A DNA stretch of 64,000 bases from JBGTSJ01 sp041940305 (GCA_041940305.1 JBGTSJ010000020.1:1-64000), one strand, 5' to 3'. Shown: positions 1-8,944, counted from the stretch's first letter. Numbers and translations: made by a program. Notes: generated from the sequence alone by a model not told the origin.

Positions 1-732
1 GCGCAGGTCACCGGCGGCTATTTCGCCGATCCGGGCTTCAAGGATGTGCCGGAGCCGGAGAATATCGGTTTTCCCATCGCCGAGATCGAGCGCGGCGGAC
101 AGTTCATCATCGGCAAGGCGCGCGGCGGCGGTCTGGTCGATCGCCGCACCGTCGCCGAACAACTGCTCTACGAGGTGCACGATCCGGCGGCCTATCTCAC
201 GCCCGACGTCACGGCCGACATCAGCAATGCCGCGATCGTCGAACTCAGGCAGGACCGTGTTCGCGTCGACGGCATCACCGGACACAAGCGGCCCGATACG
301 CTGAAGGTCACCGTCTGTTACGACGGCGGCTGGCTCGCCGAAGGCGAAATCTCCTATTACGGCCCGAACGCGCTGGCGCGCGCCAGACTCGCCGCCGACG
401 TGGTGAGAAAGCGCAGCCCGAAGAACATCCGCACCCGCTGCGACATCATCGGCGTCCTGAGCGTGCTCGGCGACGACGGCGGCACGGCTTTCGCCGATCT
501 CGATTCATTCGGCGAACCGACGCGCGACGTGCGCCTGCGCGTGGCCTTTGCCGGCAACGACAAGGCGCTGGTCGAGCGCGGCCTGCAGGAAGTCGAGGCG
601 CTGTATTGCGCCGGCCCGGCGGCGGGCGGCGGCATTCGCCTGTCGCTGCGGCCGCGCATCGCCGCGACGTCATGCTTCATTCCGCGCGATGCCGTGCGAG
701 CCAAAGTCGAGATCGTGGAGGCGCGGTCATGA
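1..732 (+). CDS. AtuA family (DUF1446) acyclic terpene utilization protein, 5' truncated by window edge
   Basis: The frame is already open at base 1 and ends at a TGA at 730-732, so this is the C-terminal ~243 residues. The opening residues AQVTGGYFADPG and the later segment around GPNALARARLAADVV are the conserved parts of the AtuA/DUF1446 family. The family is linked to acyclic terpene and related branched acyl-CoA catabolism, and the exact reaction of this member is unknown. The stop overlaps the start of the next gene in an ATGA (729-732), so the two are probably translated together, as is usual for AtuA and its small partner. Codon use and gene company look alphaproteobacterial, unlike everything after about 1.8 kb. 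Family call fairly sure; function not. Confidence 0.8.
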   Translation, partial: AQVTGGYFADPGFKDVPEPENIGFPIAEIERGGQFIIGKARGGGLVDRRTVAEQLLYEVHDPAAYLTPDVTADISNAAIVELRQDRVRVDGITGHKRPDTLKVTVCYDGGWLAEGEISYYGPNALARARLAADVVRKRSPKNIRTRCDIIGVLSVLGDDGGTAFADLDSFGEPTRDVRLRVAFAGNDKALVERGLQEVEALYCAGPAAGGGIRLSLRPRIAATSCFIPRDAVRAKVEIVEARS

Positions 733-1088
733 CACGGCTCGAACTTCATGCACTGGCGCACGCCCGAACCGGCGACAAGGGCAACCGACTGAACATCTCG
801 CTCATCGCCTATGAGGCGCAGCTTTATCCGCTGCTGCTGCAGCATGTCACCGAAGCGGCGGTTGCCATGCGCTTCATCCACCGCAAGCCGTCATCGGTGA
901 AGCGCTACGAGCTGCCGAAGATGCACGCGCTCAATTTCGTGCTCGATGACGTGCTCGACGGCGGCGTGACGCAGGCGCTCAACCTGGATTCGCACGGCAA
1001 GACGCTCAGCTTTCATCTGCTCGGCATGCGCATTCCGGTGCCTGACGAGCTCGCCAAGCTCGCACGGGTCAAACCCGGCGATCACTAA
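729..1088 (+). CDS. small AtuA-partner protein (AtuA-like ferredoxin-fold domain)
   Basis: 119 residues. It starts at ATG 729, which overlaps the stop of the preceding AtuA gene by four bases; longer in-frame starts inside the upstream gene are not needed. The N-terminal ARTGDKGNRLNIS and the C-terminal LNLDSHGKTLSFHLLGMRIP are typical of the small domain that is either fused to AtuA proteins or encoded directly after them. It is probably a subunit of the same acyl-CoA catabolic enzyme system. No signal peptide or membrane segment is seen. It belongs to the foreign-looking left end of the window. Confidence 0.75.
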   Translation: MTRLELHALAHARTGDKGNRLNISLIAYEAQLYPLLLQHVTEAAVAMRFIHRKPSSVKRYELPKMHALNFVLDDVLDGGVTQALNLDSHGKTLSFHLLGMRIPVPDELAKLARVKPGDH

Positions 1089-1113
1089 AAGAAACTGGAG
1101 GAGGGAAAGTCCA

Positions 1114-2073
1114 ATGAATGCCAGAAAACTTCTACTCACCACGGCCGTCCTGCTGGCCGGGGTCGCTACGGCATCCGCGCAGCAGAAACTGCTGATCGGC
1201 TCGACCAGTTCGTCGTCGTCGCAATACGGCTACTTCGTCGCCGTATCGCAGCTCATCAACGCCCAGGTGCAGGGCGTCGAGTCGTCGGTCGTCGAGACCG
1301 GCGCCACCGTGGACAACCTGCGGCGCCTCGATCGCAAGCAGATCGACCTCGGCCTGGTGACAACCAACACCGGCTATCAGGCCTATGCCGGCGTCGAAGG
1401 ATTCAAGGACAAGCCGGTCGCCGTGCGCCTGCTCTGGGTCTACACCAACGCGCCGCAAAACGTCATCGTCCGCAAGGATGCCGGCGTGACCAAGCTCGCC
1501 GATCTGGCGGGCAAGAAATTCAATCCCGGCCTGCGCGGCTCGGCGACCGAAAAGACGTCGGAAGCCGTGTTCAATCTGCTCGGCATCAAGGTCGACGCGG
1601 CACGCGGCTCGACCTCCGACATCGTTGACGCCATCAAGGACAACCGCGTCGTCGGCTACGTGAAGAGCGGCGCCGGCACCAAGCTCGACGGCTCGACCCT
1701 CGACATCGCGACCTTCACGCCGATTCAGGTCCTGTCGCTGACGCCTGAACAGGCCGCGAAGATCGAAAAGGAAATGCCGGATCTCGGCCGCTTCGAAATC
1801 AGCGGACTGGAAGGGGATAAAGGAGCCTTCAAGACGCCCACGCTCCGTGAGATCGCCCGCACGGCCCCCTACATGCACGACGGCAGCCAGGCGACCCTTG
1901 AGGAAGTGATCGAGCACTACAACAAGGGAGGCACCCCGAATCCGCAACTGGATGAAGGCATCTTCGAACTCAACCTCACACCGGAAGAAAAGGCCGATCT
2001 CATCACGTTCCTGAAGGAAGGACTCTCCAGCGACTCCTACCCCGAGCATGAGCCGCCTGAACTTCCGGAGTAA
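1114..2073 (+). CDS. chimeric ORF: TAXI-type TRAP solute-binding protein fused in frame to the C-terminus of a cytochrome c peroxidase
   Basis: 319 residues, with a strong Shine-Dalgarno (ggaggaggg, 1097-1105) and a signal peptide ending ATASAQQ. Residues ~25-222 read as a TAXI-family periplasmic substrate-binding protein (SSSSSQYGYFVAVSQLI near the start, LTDLAGKKF-like LADLAGKKF and GLRGSATEKT in the middle). From about residue 223 (DLGRFEISG) to the end the protein is instead the C-terminal domain of a MauG/CCP di-heme peroxidase: GAFKTPTLREIARTAPYMHD, with the Met of YMHDGS as the expected axial heme ligand, then LTPEEKADLITFL. No CXXCH heme motif remains. Both folds are cut in mid-domain, so a working fusion is unlikely. 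Most likely this is an assembly join between an alphaproteobacterium and a planctomycete at ~1775-1795. Confidence 0.75.
   Translation: MNARKLLLTTAVLLAGVATASAQQKLLIGSTSSSSSQYGYFVAVSQLINAQVQGVESSVVETGATVDNLRRLDRKQIDLGLVTTNTGYQAYAGVEGFKDKPVAVRLLWVYTNAPQNVIVRKDAGVTKLADLAGKKFNPGLRGSATEKTSEAVFNLLGIKVDAARGSTSDIVDAIKDNRVVGYVKSGAGTKLDGSTLDIATFTPIQVLSLTPEQAAKIEKEMPDLGRFEISGLEGDKGAFKTPTLREIARTAPYMHDGSQATLEEVIEHYNKGGTPNPQLDEGIFELNLTPEEKADLITFLKEGLSSDSYPEHEPPELPE
1770..1800. other. probable contig junction (foreign left end meets planctomycete sequence)
   Basis: Within this stretch the encoded protein changes from a TAXI binding protein to the tail of a cytochrome c peroxidase without losing frame. Everything to the left has alphaproteobacterial gene content and everything to the right planctomycete content. 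The exact base cannot be fixed by eye. Confidence 0.55.
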
Positions 2074-2109
2074 GCACAAGCAGCACCGCAAGACTGGTCG
2101 GAAGGAAAC

Positions 2110-2280
2110 TGAACAGGAGGAAACAGAGGAAACAGAGCAGTCAATCCCCGAATCGAGCATAAACACTGATGGTGTAAGGCTTGTGGCTGATACGTGCCGG
2201 AGAGCGGCAGCGCAGCGGTGGAACGAAATCAACTCTGATTCGCAACCGGTCCCTCCGCGACCTCTGTTTCCTCCTGTTCA
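2110..2280. repeat. 20-bp perfect inverted repeat in a 381-bp intergenic region
   Basis: The arm at 2110-2129 (tgaacaggaggaaacagagg) is exactly reverse-complementary to 2261-2280, with 131 bp between the arms. The left arm continues into a second gaggaaacagag unit. Between 2074 and 2454 I see no convincing gene; the open frames there have no protein-like composition. Purine-rich aggaaacagagg units of this type look like dispersed intergenic repeats rather than a terminator, because the arms are too far apart. Confidence 0.6.
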
Positions 2281-2454
2281 ACCCGGTTTCTGCAAACCAG
2301 CGCCCTTTGAATTCGCGCACACGCTCCGATACGATGCCCCCGAGAGGTACGCTGCGGCCGGGAAGGCCGCATCCCGGGTGAACTGACTCCCCACTCCCGC
2401 GCCCGCTGCGCGGCGACCGCTGTGATCAACCCACCAGACAGGAGTGAGTGAAGT

Positions 2455-3528
2455 ATGACCCTGAACCGTTCGCTGCTCGCCGGCATCGTCGCCGCGGGCG
2501 CCTGCCTGTTGACCCTGCAGTCTTCAGCTCACGCCCAACGGCAGCAGCGCGACCGCAGCGGCCCCCGCCCCGTTGCCCGCAATCTTGATAACCCGACCGG
2601 CATTGCGATCCATCCGCGCACCGGGCACATTTTCGTCGCCGATCGCGCCGGCGTGCACCGGGTCTATCGTGTTGAAGGCGAACGCCGTCGGCAGCAGGCG
2701 TCCGAGATCACCGGTTTCCCCACCGACATCTACGGCAAGGGCCCGATGTACGACATCGGCCCACTCGGACTCGCCTTCATGGATGATGAGCACCTCGTGG
2801 TCGGCGACGGAAGTCAGAAGGACGTGGACGAGGTCATTCTGATTTTCGACATCGCCGATGAGCCCCCCGCAGAGCCGCAGCAGATGGACCATGCCGAGTA
2901 CACCCTCGGTCCGCTCGGCCCCAACGACATGGGACAGGCCGAAGGCAACTATTACGCTGTCGCAGTCACCGACGGCGCCATCTACGCCACGGCCAACGGC
3001 GACGACACGAAGGGCTGGATCGTCAAGGCCGAACTGAAGGACGGCAAGCCGGGTGAACTGAAACGCGGGATCGCCACCAAGGAGGCGGTCGGCGTCGACG
3101 CTCCCGTCGCGCTGACCACCGACAAGAGCGGCAACCTCGTCGTCGGACAGATGGGGGAGATCAATCTTCCTGGCGACAGCCTGCTCTCGATCTACAGTGC
3201 CGAGAGCGGCGAACTGCTGCACAACTGGGAGACGGGTCTGAATGACATCACCGGCCTTGCTTACAGCCCGACCACCGGCAAACTGTACGCCACGGATTTC
3301 GCCTGGCTCGATACCACCCAGGGAGGCCTGTTTGAACTGTTGGTCAAGGACGATGAGGTCGAGGTCCGCAAGGTCGCCGAACTCGACAAGCCCACGACCA
3401 TCGTGTTCGACGCGGAAGGCAACGCCTACGTCGCCGTCATCGGCACGGCCGAGGAAGGCTCCGACCAGAAACCCGGTCGTGTCCTCCGTTTCCGCGCTCA
3501 GGACCTGGAGTCGTCGGCTGCCGAGTGA
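2455..3528 (+). CDS. secreted beta-propeller (NHL/SMP-30-like) protein
   Basis: 357 residues. ATG 2455 is preceded by aggagtgagtgaagt, an acceptable ribosome site. Residues 1-28 are a signal peptide (hydrophobic core then SSAHAQ). The rest holds repeated blade motifs of the kind NPTGIAIHPRTGHIFVADR, DITGLAYSPTTGKLYATDF and KPTTIVFDAEGNAYVAVIG, as in NHL or strictosidine-synthase-like propellers. Such proteins are abundant in planctomycete periplasm. No catalytic signature is evident, so a binding or scaffold role is as likely as an enzymatic one. It stands alone, with a hairpin terminator ~100 bp downstream. Confidence 0.7.
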   Translation: MTLNRSLLAGIVAAGACLLTLQSSAHAQRQQRDRSGPRPVARNLDNPTGIAIHPRTGHIFVADRAGVHRVYRVEGERRRQQASEITGFPTDIYGKGPMYDIGPLGLAFMDDEHLVVGDGSQKDVDEVILIFDIADEPPAEPQQMDHAEYTLGPLGPNDMGQAEGNYYAVAVTDGAIYATANGDDTKGWIVKAELKDGKPGELKRGIATKEAVGVDAPVALTTDKSGNLVVGQMGEINLPGDSLLSIYSAESGELLHNWETGLNDITGLAYSPTTGKLYATDFAWLDTTQGGLFELLVKDDEVEVRKVAELDKPTTIVFDAEGNAYVAVIGTAEEGSDQKPGRVLRFRAQDLESSAAE

Positions 3529-3632
3529 ATTCCCGCGAAAACCGGCTTTCTCCCTGTGAAGCCCGGTTTCAGACGACCGGGAATCGTCGATCCCATCGCT
3601 CGACATCCCGGCCCCGACCTGACACCATCCGC

Positions 3633-3662
3633 AAAGCCCACGGATTGAAATCCGTGGGCTTT
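3633..3662 (+). terminator. hairpin terminator after the propeller gene
   Basis: A 13-bp perfect stem (3633-3645 with 3650-3662) closes a tgaa tetraloop. It is followed by gtcccatt rather than a clear T-run, so termination is plausible but not textbook. Confidence 0.6.
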
Positions 3663-3806
3663 GTCCCATTACGCACACACAATCGACTCGTTCGAAGTCC
3701 TTGAACTCGCCAGAGTGCGGGTCATTCAGCCAGGCTCAGCACGACTGTCGTCTCTACTGCAGCTTGCAATCAGCAAGTTGCACTGACCATTTAGCATCGT
3801 CCTCCC

Positions 3807-5432
3807 ATGCCTCGCGTCCTCATCACCGACAACCTCTCCCCCGCCGGCCTCCAGCTGCTCCGCGACACTCCGGGCATTGAAGTCGACGTCCGCTCCGGCC
3901 TCACCCCGCCGCAGGTCCGCGAAGCGCTGCAGGAAGCCGACGGCATCATCATTCGCAGTGCGACCAAGCTCACTCCGGATCTGCTGGAAGGACAGAAGCG
4001 TCTGAAGGTGATCGTTCGTGCGGGTGTCGGCGTCGACAACATTGACCTCCCCGCCGCCACGCGCGAGGGAATCGTGGTGATGAACACGCCGGCCGGCAAC
4101 ACCACCAGCACGGCCGAGCACACAATCGCCCTCATGATGGCCCTCTGCCGCAACATCGCTCCGGCCGCCCACTCCATGAAAGACGGAAAGTGGGACCGCA
4201 AGTCGTTCTCCGGCACACAGCTGGCCGGCAAGAACATTGGCATTGTCGGCCTCGGCCGCATCGGACTCGCCGTCGCGCGTCGCTGCCGGGGTCTCGAAAT
4301 GACGGTCCTCGGCTACGACCCCTTTCTGTCTGCGGAAAAAGCCGCCGAACAGGGAATCGAGCTGTACCGCGATGTCGAGCAGATGCTCGTAAAATGCGAC
4401 ATCGCCACAGTGCACACCCCGCTCACCGATGAGACTCGCGGCATCATCAACGCCGACCGGCTGAAGAAGATGAAGAAAGGGGTCCGCATCATCAACTGCG
4501 CCCGTGGCGGCATCGTCGATGAGACGGCCCTCGCCGACGCCATCGAATCCGGTCACGTGGCCGGCGCCGCTCTCGACGTCTTCGTCAACGAACCCCCCAA
4601 AGACTGGCGGCTGGCAAAGCTCCCGCAGGTACTCACCACTCCCCACCTTGCTGCATCGACCGACGAAGCGCAGGAGCAGGTCGCCCTCGAAGCCGCCGAG
4701 ATCATCTCCGCCTTCCTGACCCGCAACGAAGTTCGCTACGCAGTCAATATGGCGCCGATCTCCGGCAAAGAGCTCGTCAGCGTCAAACCGTATCTGGATC
4801 TCGCCTGGCGCCTCGGTCTGCTCCTCTCGCAAATCAGCCGCTGCGCCCCCGTCCGCTCCGCCAAGCTCCTCTTCCGCGGGGATGCGGCCTCAAAGCCCAC
4901 TCACCTCATCAGCAACGCATTCACCTCCGGCCTCCTGGCGAACGCTCTGCAGGAGAACGTCAACATCATCAATGCGCAGCTGCTTGCCAGTGAACGGGGC
5001 ATCGAGATCACCGAGTCCACCTCAACCGACAAGGGAGACTTCTCCACCCTCCTTTCGGCCAGCGTCATCTGCGAGGATCGCGTCCTCTCCGCCGCCGGCA
5101 CGATCTTCGGCCAGGAGTTCCTCCGCCTCGTCCGACTCGACCAGTTCCACCTGGATGCCTACCTCGACGGCCTGATGCTGATGTATTCGCACCGCGACCG
5201 ACCCGGCCTCATCGGTGCGATCGGCACCGCCTTCGGCAAGCACGGCGTCAACATCTCGCATATGGCTCTTGGCCGCACCCAGACGGGAGGGGACGCCGTC
5301 GCGTTCTTCAATCTCGACAATGAGCCCTCGGACGCCGCCCTCGCCGAAGTCGCTGCGCACCCCGACGTCACCGGAGTCCAGTTGATTCGCCTGCCACCCG
5401 CCGGCGCCCCACTCCCCTGGCTCGGATTGTAA
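3807..5432 (+). CDS. serA: D-3-phosphoglycerate dehydrogenase
   Basis: 541 residues, the usual length for the long form with intervening and ACT domains. It oxidises 3-phosphoglycerate to 3-phosphohydroxypyruvate with NAD, the first step of serine synthesis in the cytoplasm. Visible motifs: STAEHTIALMMALCRN (~101-116), the nucleotide-binding GLGRIG (~148-153) with the NAD-selecting Asp171 in GYDPF, catalytic Arg233 in NCARGG, Glu262 in NEPP, His280 in TPHLAAST, and a C-terminal ACT domain (LMYSHRDRPGLIGAIGTAFG) for allosteric control. The start was chosen at the ATG opening MPRVLITDNL. It converges on glgC, with a shared hairpin between them. Confidence 0.95.
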   Translation: MPRVLITDNLSPAGLQLLRDTPGIEVDVRSGLTPPQVREALQEADGIIIRSATKLTPDLLEGQKRLKVIVRAGVGVDNIDLPAATREGIVVMNTPAGNTTSTAEHTIALMMALCRNIAPAAHSMKDGKWDRKSFSGTQLAGKNIGIVGLGRIGLAVARRCRGLEMTVLGYDPFLSAEKAAEQGIELYRDVEQMLVKCDIATVHTPLTDETRGIINADRLKKMKKGVRIINCARGGIVDETALADAIESGHVAGAALDVFVNEPPKDWRLAKLPQVLTTPHLAASTDEAQEQVALEAAEIISAFLTRNEVRYAVNMAPISGKELVSVKPYLDLAWRLGLLLSQISRCAPVRSAKLLFRGDAASKPTHLISNAFTSGLLANALQENVNIINAQLLASERGIEITESTSTDKGDFSTLLSASVICEDRVLSAAGTIFGQEFLRLVRLDQFHLDAYLDGLMLMYSHRDRPGLIGAIGTAFGKHGVNISHMALGRTQTGGDAVAFFNLDNEPSDAALAEVAAHPDVTGVQLIRLPPAGAPLPWLGL

Positions 5433-5474
5433 GCGGCCAATTCACGCAGGGAGATGCTCCTCATCGCCGGCGCC

Positions 5475-5504
5475 GCCTCAACGACGGCACGTCGTCGTTG
5501 AGGC
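5475..5504. terminator. bidirectional hairpin terminator between serA and glgC
   Basis: 11-bp perfect stem (5475-5485 pairs with 5494-5504) with an 8-base loop, sitting in the 81-bp gap between the two convergent genes. There is no strong T-run on either side. Confidence 0.5.
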
Positions 5505-5513
5505 CCAGACGCG

Positions 5514-6812
5514 TCAAAACGTCCATCCGTCGGGGACGACGGCGTCCTTGGGGACGACGATCACGCCGTCCCTCACGATGATCGGATCCCGCTCGCCGTT
5601 CTCCGGAAAGTTCTTCGGCAGCTTGATCGTCACGTTCTTGCCGATCCGCACGTTCTTGTCGACGATCGCCCCCTCGATCACCGACCGCTCGCCGACGCCG
5701 AGCGGCGGCGCATTCTCCGCGTTCCGCTTCTGAGCCTGGGCATCCCACGGGAAGTAGTCCGCCCCCATCAGGTACGACCGGCGGATTGTGACGTCCGGAC
5801 CGATGACGCACCGCAGGCCCACGAGGCTCTGGTCGATGACGGTCCCATGTTCAATGCGGCAGCCGTCCGCCACCAGGCTGGCGATAATCGTCGCTCCGTC
5901 AATCCGCGTCGGCGGCAGAAACCGCGGCCGTGTGTAGATCGATCCTTCCGGATGCACGAACGTGAACGGCGGTTCGGGATCGGTCAGCAGCAGGTTCGTC
6001 TCGAAGAACGCACGGATCGTTCCGATGTCCTCCCAATAGCCGTCGAACATGTGCACCTGCACGTTCCGGGCACGGATCGCCGCCGGAAAGACTCCCTTAC
6101 CGAAGTCGTCGTAGTCCGTCTTCTCCAGCAGGTCCAGCAGCGTCTCCCGGTTGAACAGGTAGATCCCCATGCTGGCCAGGCAAGTACGGCCATGCGCCGG
6201 CACGCCGCGAGCCTCCATCCACGCCGGGTCCATCCGCACGAGGTCCAGTTCCTCTTCGGTCTTGGGTTTCTCCAGAAAGCCGCGCACCCGTCCGTCATCG
6301 TCCAGCCGCATGATGCCGAACGACGCCGCCTTGTCGCTGTCCACCGGCAGCGCCCCGATGGTCACGTCCGCTTTCGTTTCCAGATGGGTTCGCAGCATGT
6401 CGCGGTAGTTCATGCGGTACAACTGGTCGCCGGAGAGAATCAGAACGTAAGGTGCGTCCGATTGTTCCACGTACCGCAGGTTCTTGCGCACCGCGTCGGC
6501 GGTCCCCTGGTACCAGACTTCCCCCTCATTCGTCTGCTGGGCCGCCAGAATCTCGACGAACCCCCCCATGAACGGATCGAACCGGTAAGTCTGCCGGATA
6601 TGTCGGTGCAGGCTGACCGAGTTGAACTGCGTCAGCAGATAAATCCGGCGGATCCCGCTCGTAATACAGTTCGAAATCGGAATGTCGATCAACCGGTACT
6701 TCGCGCCGAGCGGAACGGCCGGCTTGGAGCGGTACTCCGTCAACGGCCGCAGCCGCGTCCCTTTGCCGCCGCCGAGGATGAGCGCGAGAATGCCCTGGTT
6801 TTCGAGCGTCAT
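5514..6812 (-). CDS. glgC: glucose-1-phosphate adenylyltransferase (ADP-glucose pyrophosphorylase)
   Basis: 432 residues from the start chosen here (ATG at 6812, MTLENQGILALILGGG); the frame is open further to 7061 but that extension has no family resemblance. It makes ADP-glucose from glucose-1-phosphate and ATP for glycogen synthesis. Motifs: the nucleotidyltransferase loop GGGKGTRLRPLT, KPAVPLGAKYRLIDIPISNC, QLYRMNY, and a C-terminal left-handed beta-helix with hexapeptide-like repeats (GTVIDQSLVGLRCVIGPDV, KNVRIGKNVTIK). That C-terminal domain normally binds allosteric effectors. No glg neighbours are present. Upstream (6813-7305) I find no gene and no clear promoter. Confidence 0.93.
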   Translation of the reverse strand: MTLENQGILALILGGGKGTRLRPLTEYRSKPAVPLGAKYRLIDIPISNCITSGIRRIYLLTQFNSVSLHRHIRQTYRFDPFMGGFVEILAAQQTNEGEVWYQGTADAVRKNLRYVEQSDAPYVLILSGDQLYRMNYRDMLRTHLETKADVTIGALPVDSDKAASFGIMRLDDDGRVRGFLEKPKTEEELDLVRMDPAWMEARGVPAHGRTCLASMGIYLFNRETLLDLLEKTDYDDFGKGVFPAAIRARNVQVHMFDGYWEDIGTIRAFFETNLLLTDPEPPFTFVHPEGSIYTRPRFLPPTRIDGATIIASLVADGCRIEHGTVIDQSLVGLRCVIGPDVTIRRSYLMGADYFPWDAQAQKRNAENAPPLGVGERSVIEGAIVDKNVRIGKNVTIKLPKNFPENGERDPIIVRDGVIVVPKDAVVPDGWTF

Positions 6813-7305
6813 GAGTGCAATCGTGTGTGGTCGGCAGAACTCTGCATGTCGGCCGAACAGGAGATGTCGATCTGTCTGCGTCTGCACGCCGCCGCAAAAA
6901 CGCGACGTTCGTGCGACCTCCATGATAAAGGCCCTGCATCCGTTCGCGAAGCGCCGCCGCGGCAACGGAGTGTGAAAATCACCGCTCTGCAGAATGTGCG
7001 GCGGACATCGACCGGTCCGCGGCCCTCCCTTGCCCTTATGACTCAACCGGCCCTCAATCAACGATGATTGCCCGTTCGCTGCGCAGTTCGGAATCAGGCA
7101 GCGGCAAGTTCGGCCCGCCGGCGCACGCTCTTGTCCGGCATTGGGAACGGCCTCTTGTGGACGTTTTCCCCGTATCCGCGGGGTGTTCGGTCTGAGGCTC
7201 CCGTCCCAGCCGCGATTGCGGCATGAAAGGTGCGATCAGTCCTCGACGTCATGCCTCTTGCCGCCCGGAGTGCATCGGGATGTTCATTGTTTGCGGAGAT
7301 GCGGA
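6813..7305. other. intergenic region between divergent glgC and a DUF1559 gene
   Basis: About 490 bp. The open frames here are N-terminal over-extensions of the two flanking genes. No repeat or RNA gene is recognisable; it presumably carries both promoters, but I cannot place them. Confidence 0.4.
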
Positions 7306-8301
7306 ATGCTGCGCCGTCGAGGTTTTACGCTCATCGAACTGCTCGTCGTCATCGCCATTATTGCGATCCTGATGTCGCTCCTGCTTCCCGCCGTTCAGCA
7401 GGCACGCGAAGCCGCGCGGCGAACACAGTGCAAGAACAATCTCAAGCAGATCGGTCTCGCCCTGCACAACTACCACGATGTCTTCCAGAGGCTTCCGCCC
7501 GCCAAGATCTCGTCGGGCTCTTACGCGAATGCAAGCCACGCCCCCGTGCTGAACACCACCGGCTGGGTTCTGCTCCTGCCGTACATCGATCAGTCGCCGC
7601 TCTACAACCTCTACAACTTCAACGCGGCGTCGAGCACTTCGAGTTGGAATGCGTCCCGCCCGACGATGCCCTCACCCCCCAACGACGCCATCAATCGACC
7701 CGTCTACAACACGCTGGTCGGAGCCTACGTCTGTCCCAGCGACCCTGGGGCAGGAATCGATTACACCTACGATCCGAACACCACCAGCCCCTACTCCAAC
7801 AACGGCGGACGCCGTTCCAATTACCTCTTCTCCACGGGAGGGACCACCGATTATGAAGGCCCCTACGGATCACTGAGTTCCATCGATGTCGGAGCATTCG
7901 GCAACGACGGCGCCTCCCGCATCGAACACATGACCGATGGCAGCTCGAATACGATCCTCGTCGGAGAATCGAAGCAGCTGGGCAAGACGTCGTCCTCAAC
8001 TGGTATTCCCGGCGATTACCCCCAGTTTGGACCATTTTGGGGGAACGGTGTGCACACCTGCTGTCACATGTACACACCGCAGGGCGCCGTCCAGTTCACC
8101 GTTAACGGCCGATACAACACGGCCAATCCTACAGCGCGGCCGGCACAATACGCCTGGGGGACTGGCAGCCATCACGACGGAGGCGCCCAGTACCTGCTCG
8201 GAGACGGGTCCGTCCGCTTCATCAGCAACAGCATCGACTACAACAACGTCTTCGTCTGGCTCAACCGGGTCGCCGATGGCCGCGTGATCTCCGAGTTCTA
8301 A
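7306..8301 (+). CDS. DUF1559 domain protein with type IV pilin-like N-terminus
   Basis: 331 residues from ATG 7306 (MLRRRGFTLIELLVVIAIIA); frame upstream of this is non-coding. The N-terminal GFTLIE is a prepilin peptidase cleavage/methylation motif followed by one hydrophobic helix. The body has the DUF1559 hallmarks LLPAVQQAREAARRTQCKNN, LHNYHD and the C-terminal H-X9-DG motif (LLGDGSVRFIS). These pseudopilin-like proteins are massively expanded in planctomycetes; a role in surface fibres or secretion is assumed, not proven. A small lipoprotein gene follows 149 bp downstream, the same pairing seen twice more near 17-20 kb. Confidence 0.9.
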   Translation: MLRRRGFTLIELLVVIAIIAILMSLLLPAVQQAREAARRTQCKNNLKQIGLALHNYHDVFQRLPPAKISSGSYANASHAPVLNTTGWVLLLPYIDQSPLYNLYNFNAASSTSSWNASRPTMPSPPNDAINRPVYNTLVGAYVCPSDPGAGIDYTYDPNTTSPYSNNGGRRSNYLFSTGGTTDYEGPYGSLSSIDVGAFGNDGASRIEHMTDGSSNTILVGESKQLGKTSSSTGIPGDYPQFGPFWGNGVHTCCHMYTPQGAVQFTVNGRYNTANPTARPAQYAWGTGSHHDGGAQYLLGDGSVRFISNSIDYNNVFVWLNRVADGRVISEF

Positions 8302-8450
8302 CGCCGTCGCGCGACGCCCCGCGTTCTCCCCCTCGCCGCCGTGCGGTGTTGTGCCACCGCGCGGCGCGCATCCTTCTGCAGCGGGCCGAATCCCACACGA
8401 TTCCCTGTCGGGTGGTTCGATCCCACGACCATCTCTTTCGGAGTCACGAG

Positions 8451-8927
8451 ATGCCTTTCAACGTTCGTCCAATCCGTCAGTTCTGTCTCCTCCTGCCGCT
8501 CGCAATCGCGGGCTGCGGCGGCGCCGCCGATGACCTGCAGACCGTCCCCGTCGCCGGCCGCATCACTCTGGACGGAGCCCCGCTCTGCAATGCCCGGATT
8601 GTGTTCATCCCTCAGGACACCAGCGGAAGAATGCTGTCCGCCGCGGGATCCTCAAACGACAACGGCGAATACAGCCTCTCAGCCGCGACATACAGCGGCG
8701 TATTACCCGGACAGTACAAAGTCCTCATCGAGCACTACACCATGCCCGACGGCTCCCCGGTCCGCGACGATGCAGACATCGGCGGACTCGAGCAGATGAA
8801 GATGATGGGCAAGGTTCGGCAGGCGCTCCCCGCCGCCTACACCTCGCCGGACAGCACGACGCTCGCCGCCATCGTCACCCCGGAGAAGACCGAAGGCTAC
8901 GACTTCAACCTTCGGTCTGTCCCCTGA
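8451..8927 (+). CDS. small lipoprotein with carboxypeptidase-regulatory-like (beta-sandwich) domain
   Basis: 158 residues, ATG at 8451. The N-terminus has a hydrophobic stretch and lipobox (LAIAGCGG), so the mature protein should be lipidated at Cys. The body (VPVAGRITLDGAPLCNARIV, PGQYKVLIEH) is the carboxypeptidase-regulatory/transthyretin-like beta-sandwich common in planctomycete lipoproteins. It follows a DUF1559 gene in the same direction and is probably its functional partner at the cell surface. Molecular function unknown. Confidence 0.8.
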   Translation: MPFNVRPIRQFCLLLPLAIAGCGGAADDLQTVPVAGRITLDGAPLCNARIVFIPQDTSGRMLSAAGSSNDNGEYSLSAATYSGVLPGQYKVLIEHYTMPDGSPVRDDADIGGLEQMKMMGKVRQALPAAYTSPDSTTLAAIVTPEKTEGYDFNLRSVP

Positions 8928-8944
8928 CGCGGACGCGTACCCGG

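Noticed and set aside
1132..2232. 366-codon minus-strand frame opposite the TAXI/peroxidase ORF
   Set aside because: Antisense of a frame with a signal peptide, good ribosome site and clear domains; Arg/Val/Asp-rich with no motif.
6813..7061. N-terminal extension of glgC to 7061
   Set aside because: The extra 83 residues have no resemblance to the family, which begins a few residues before the GGGKGTRL loop.
5847..7067. 406-codon plus-strand frame
   Set aside because: Antisense to glgC, whose motifs are unmistakable; composition rich in Arg, His, Gln and Val as in GC-rich shadows.
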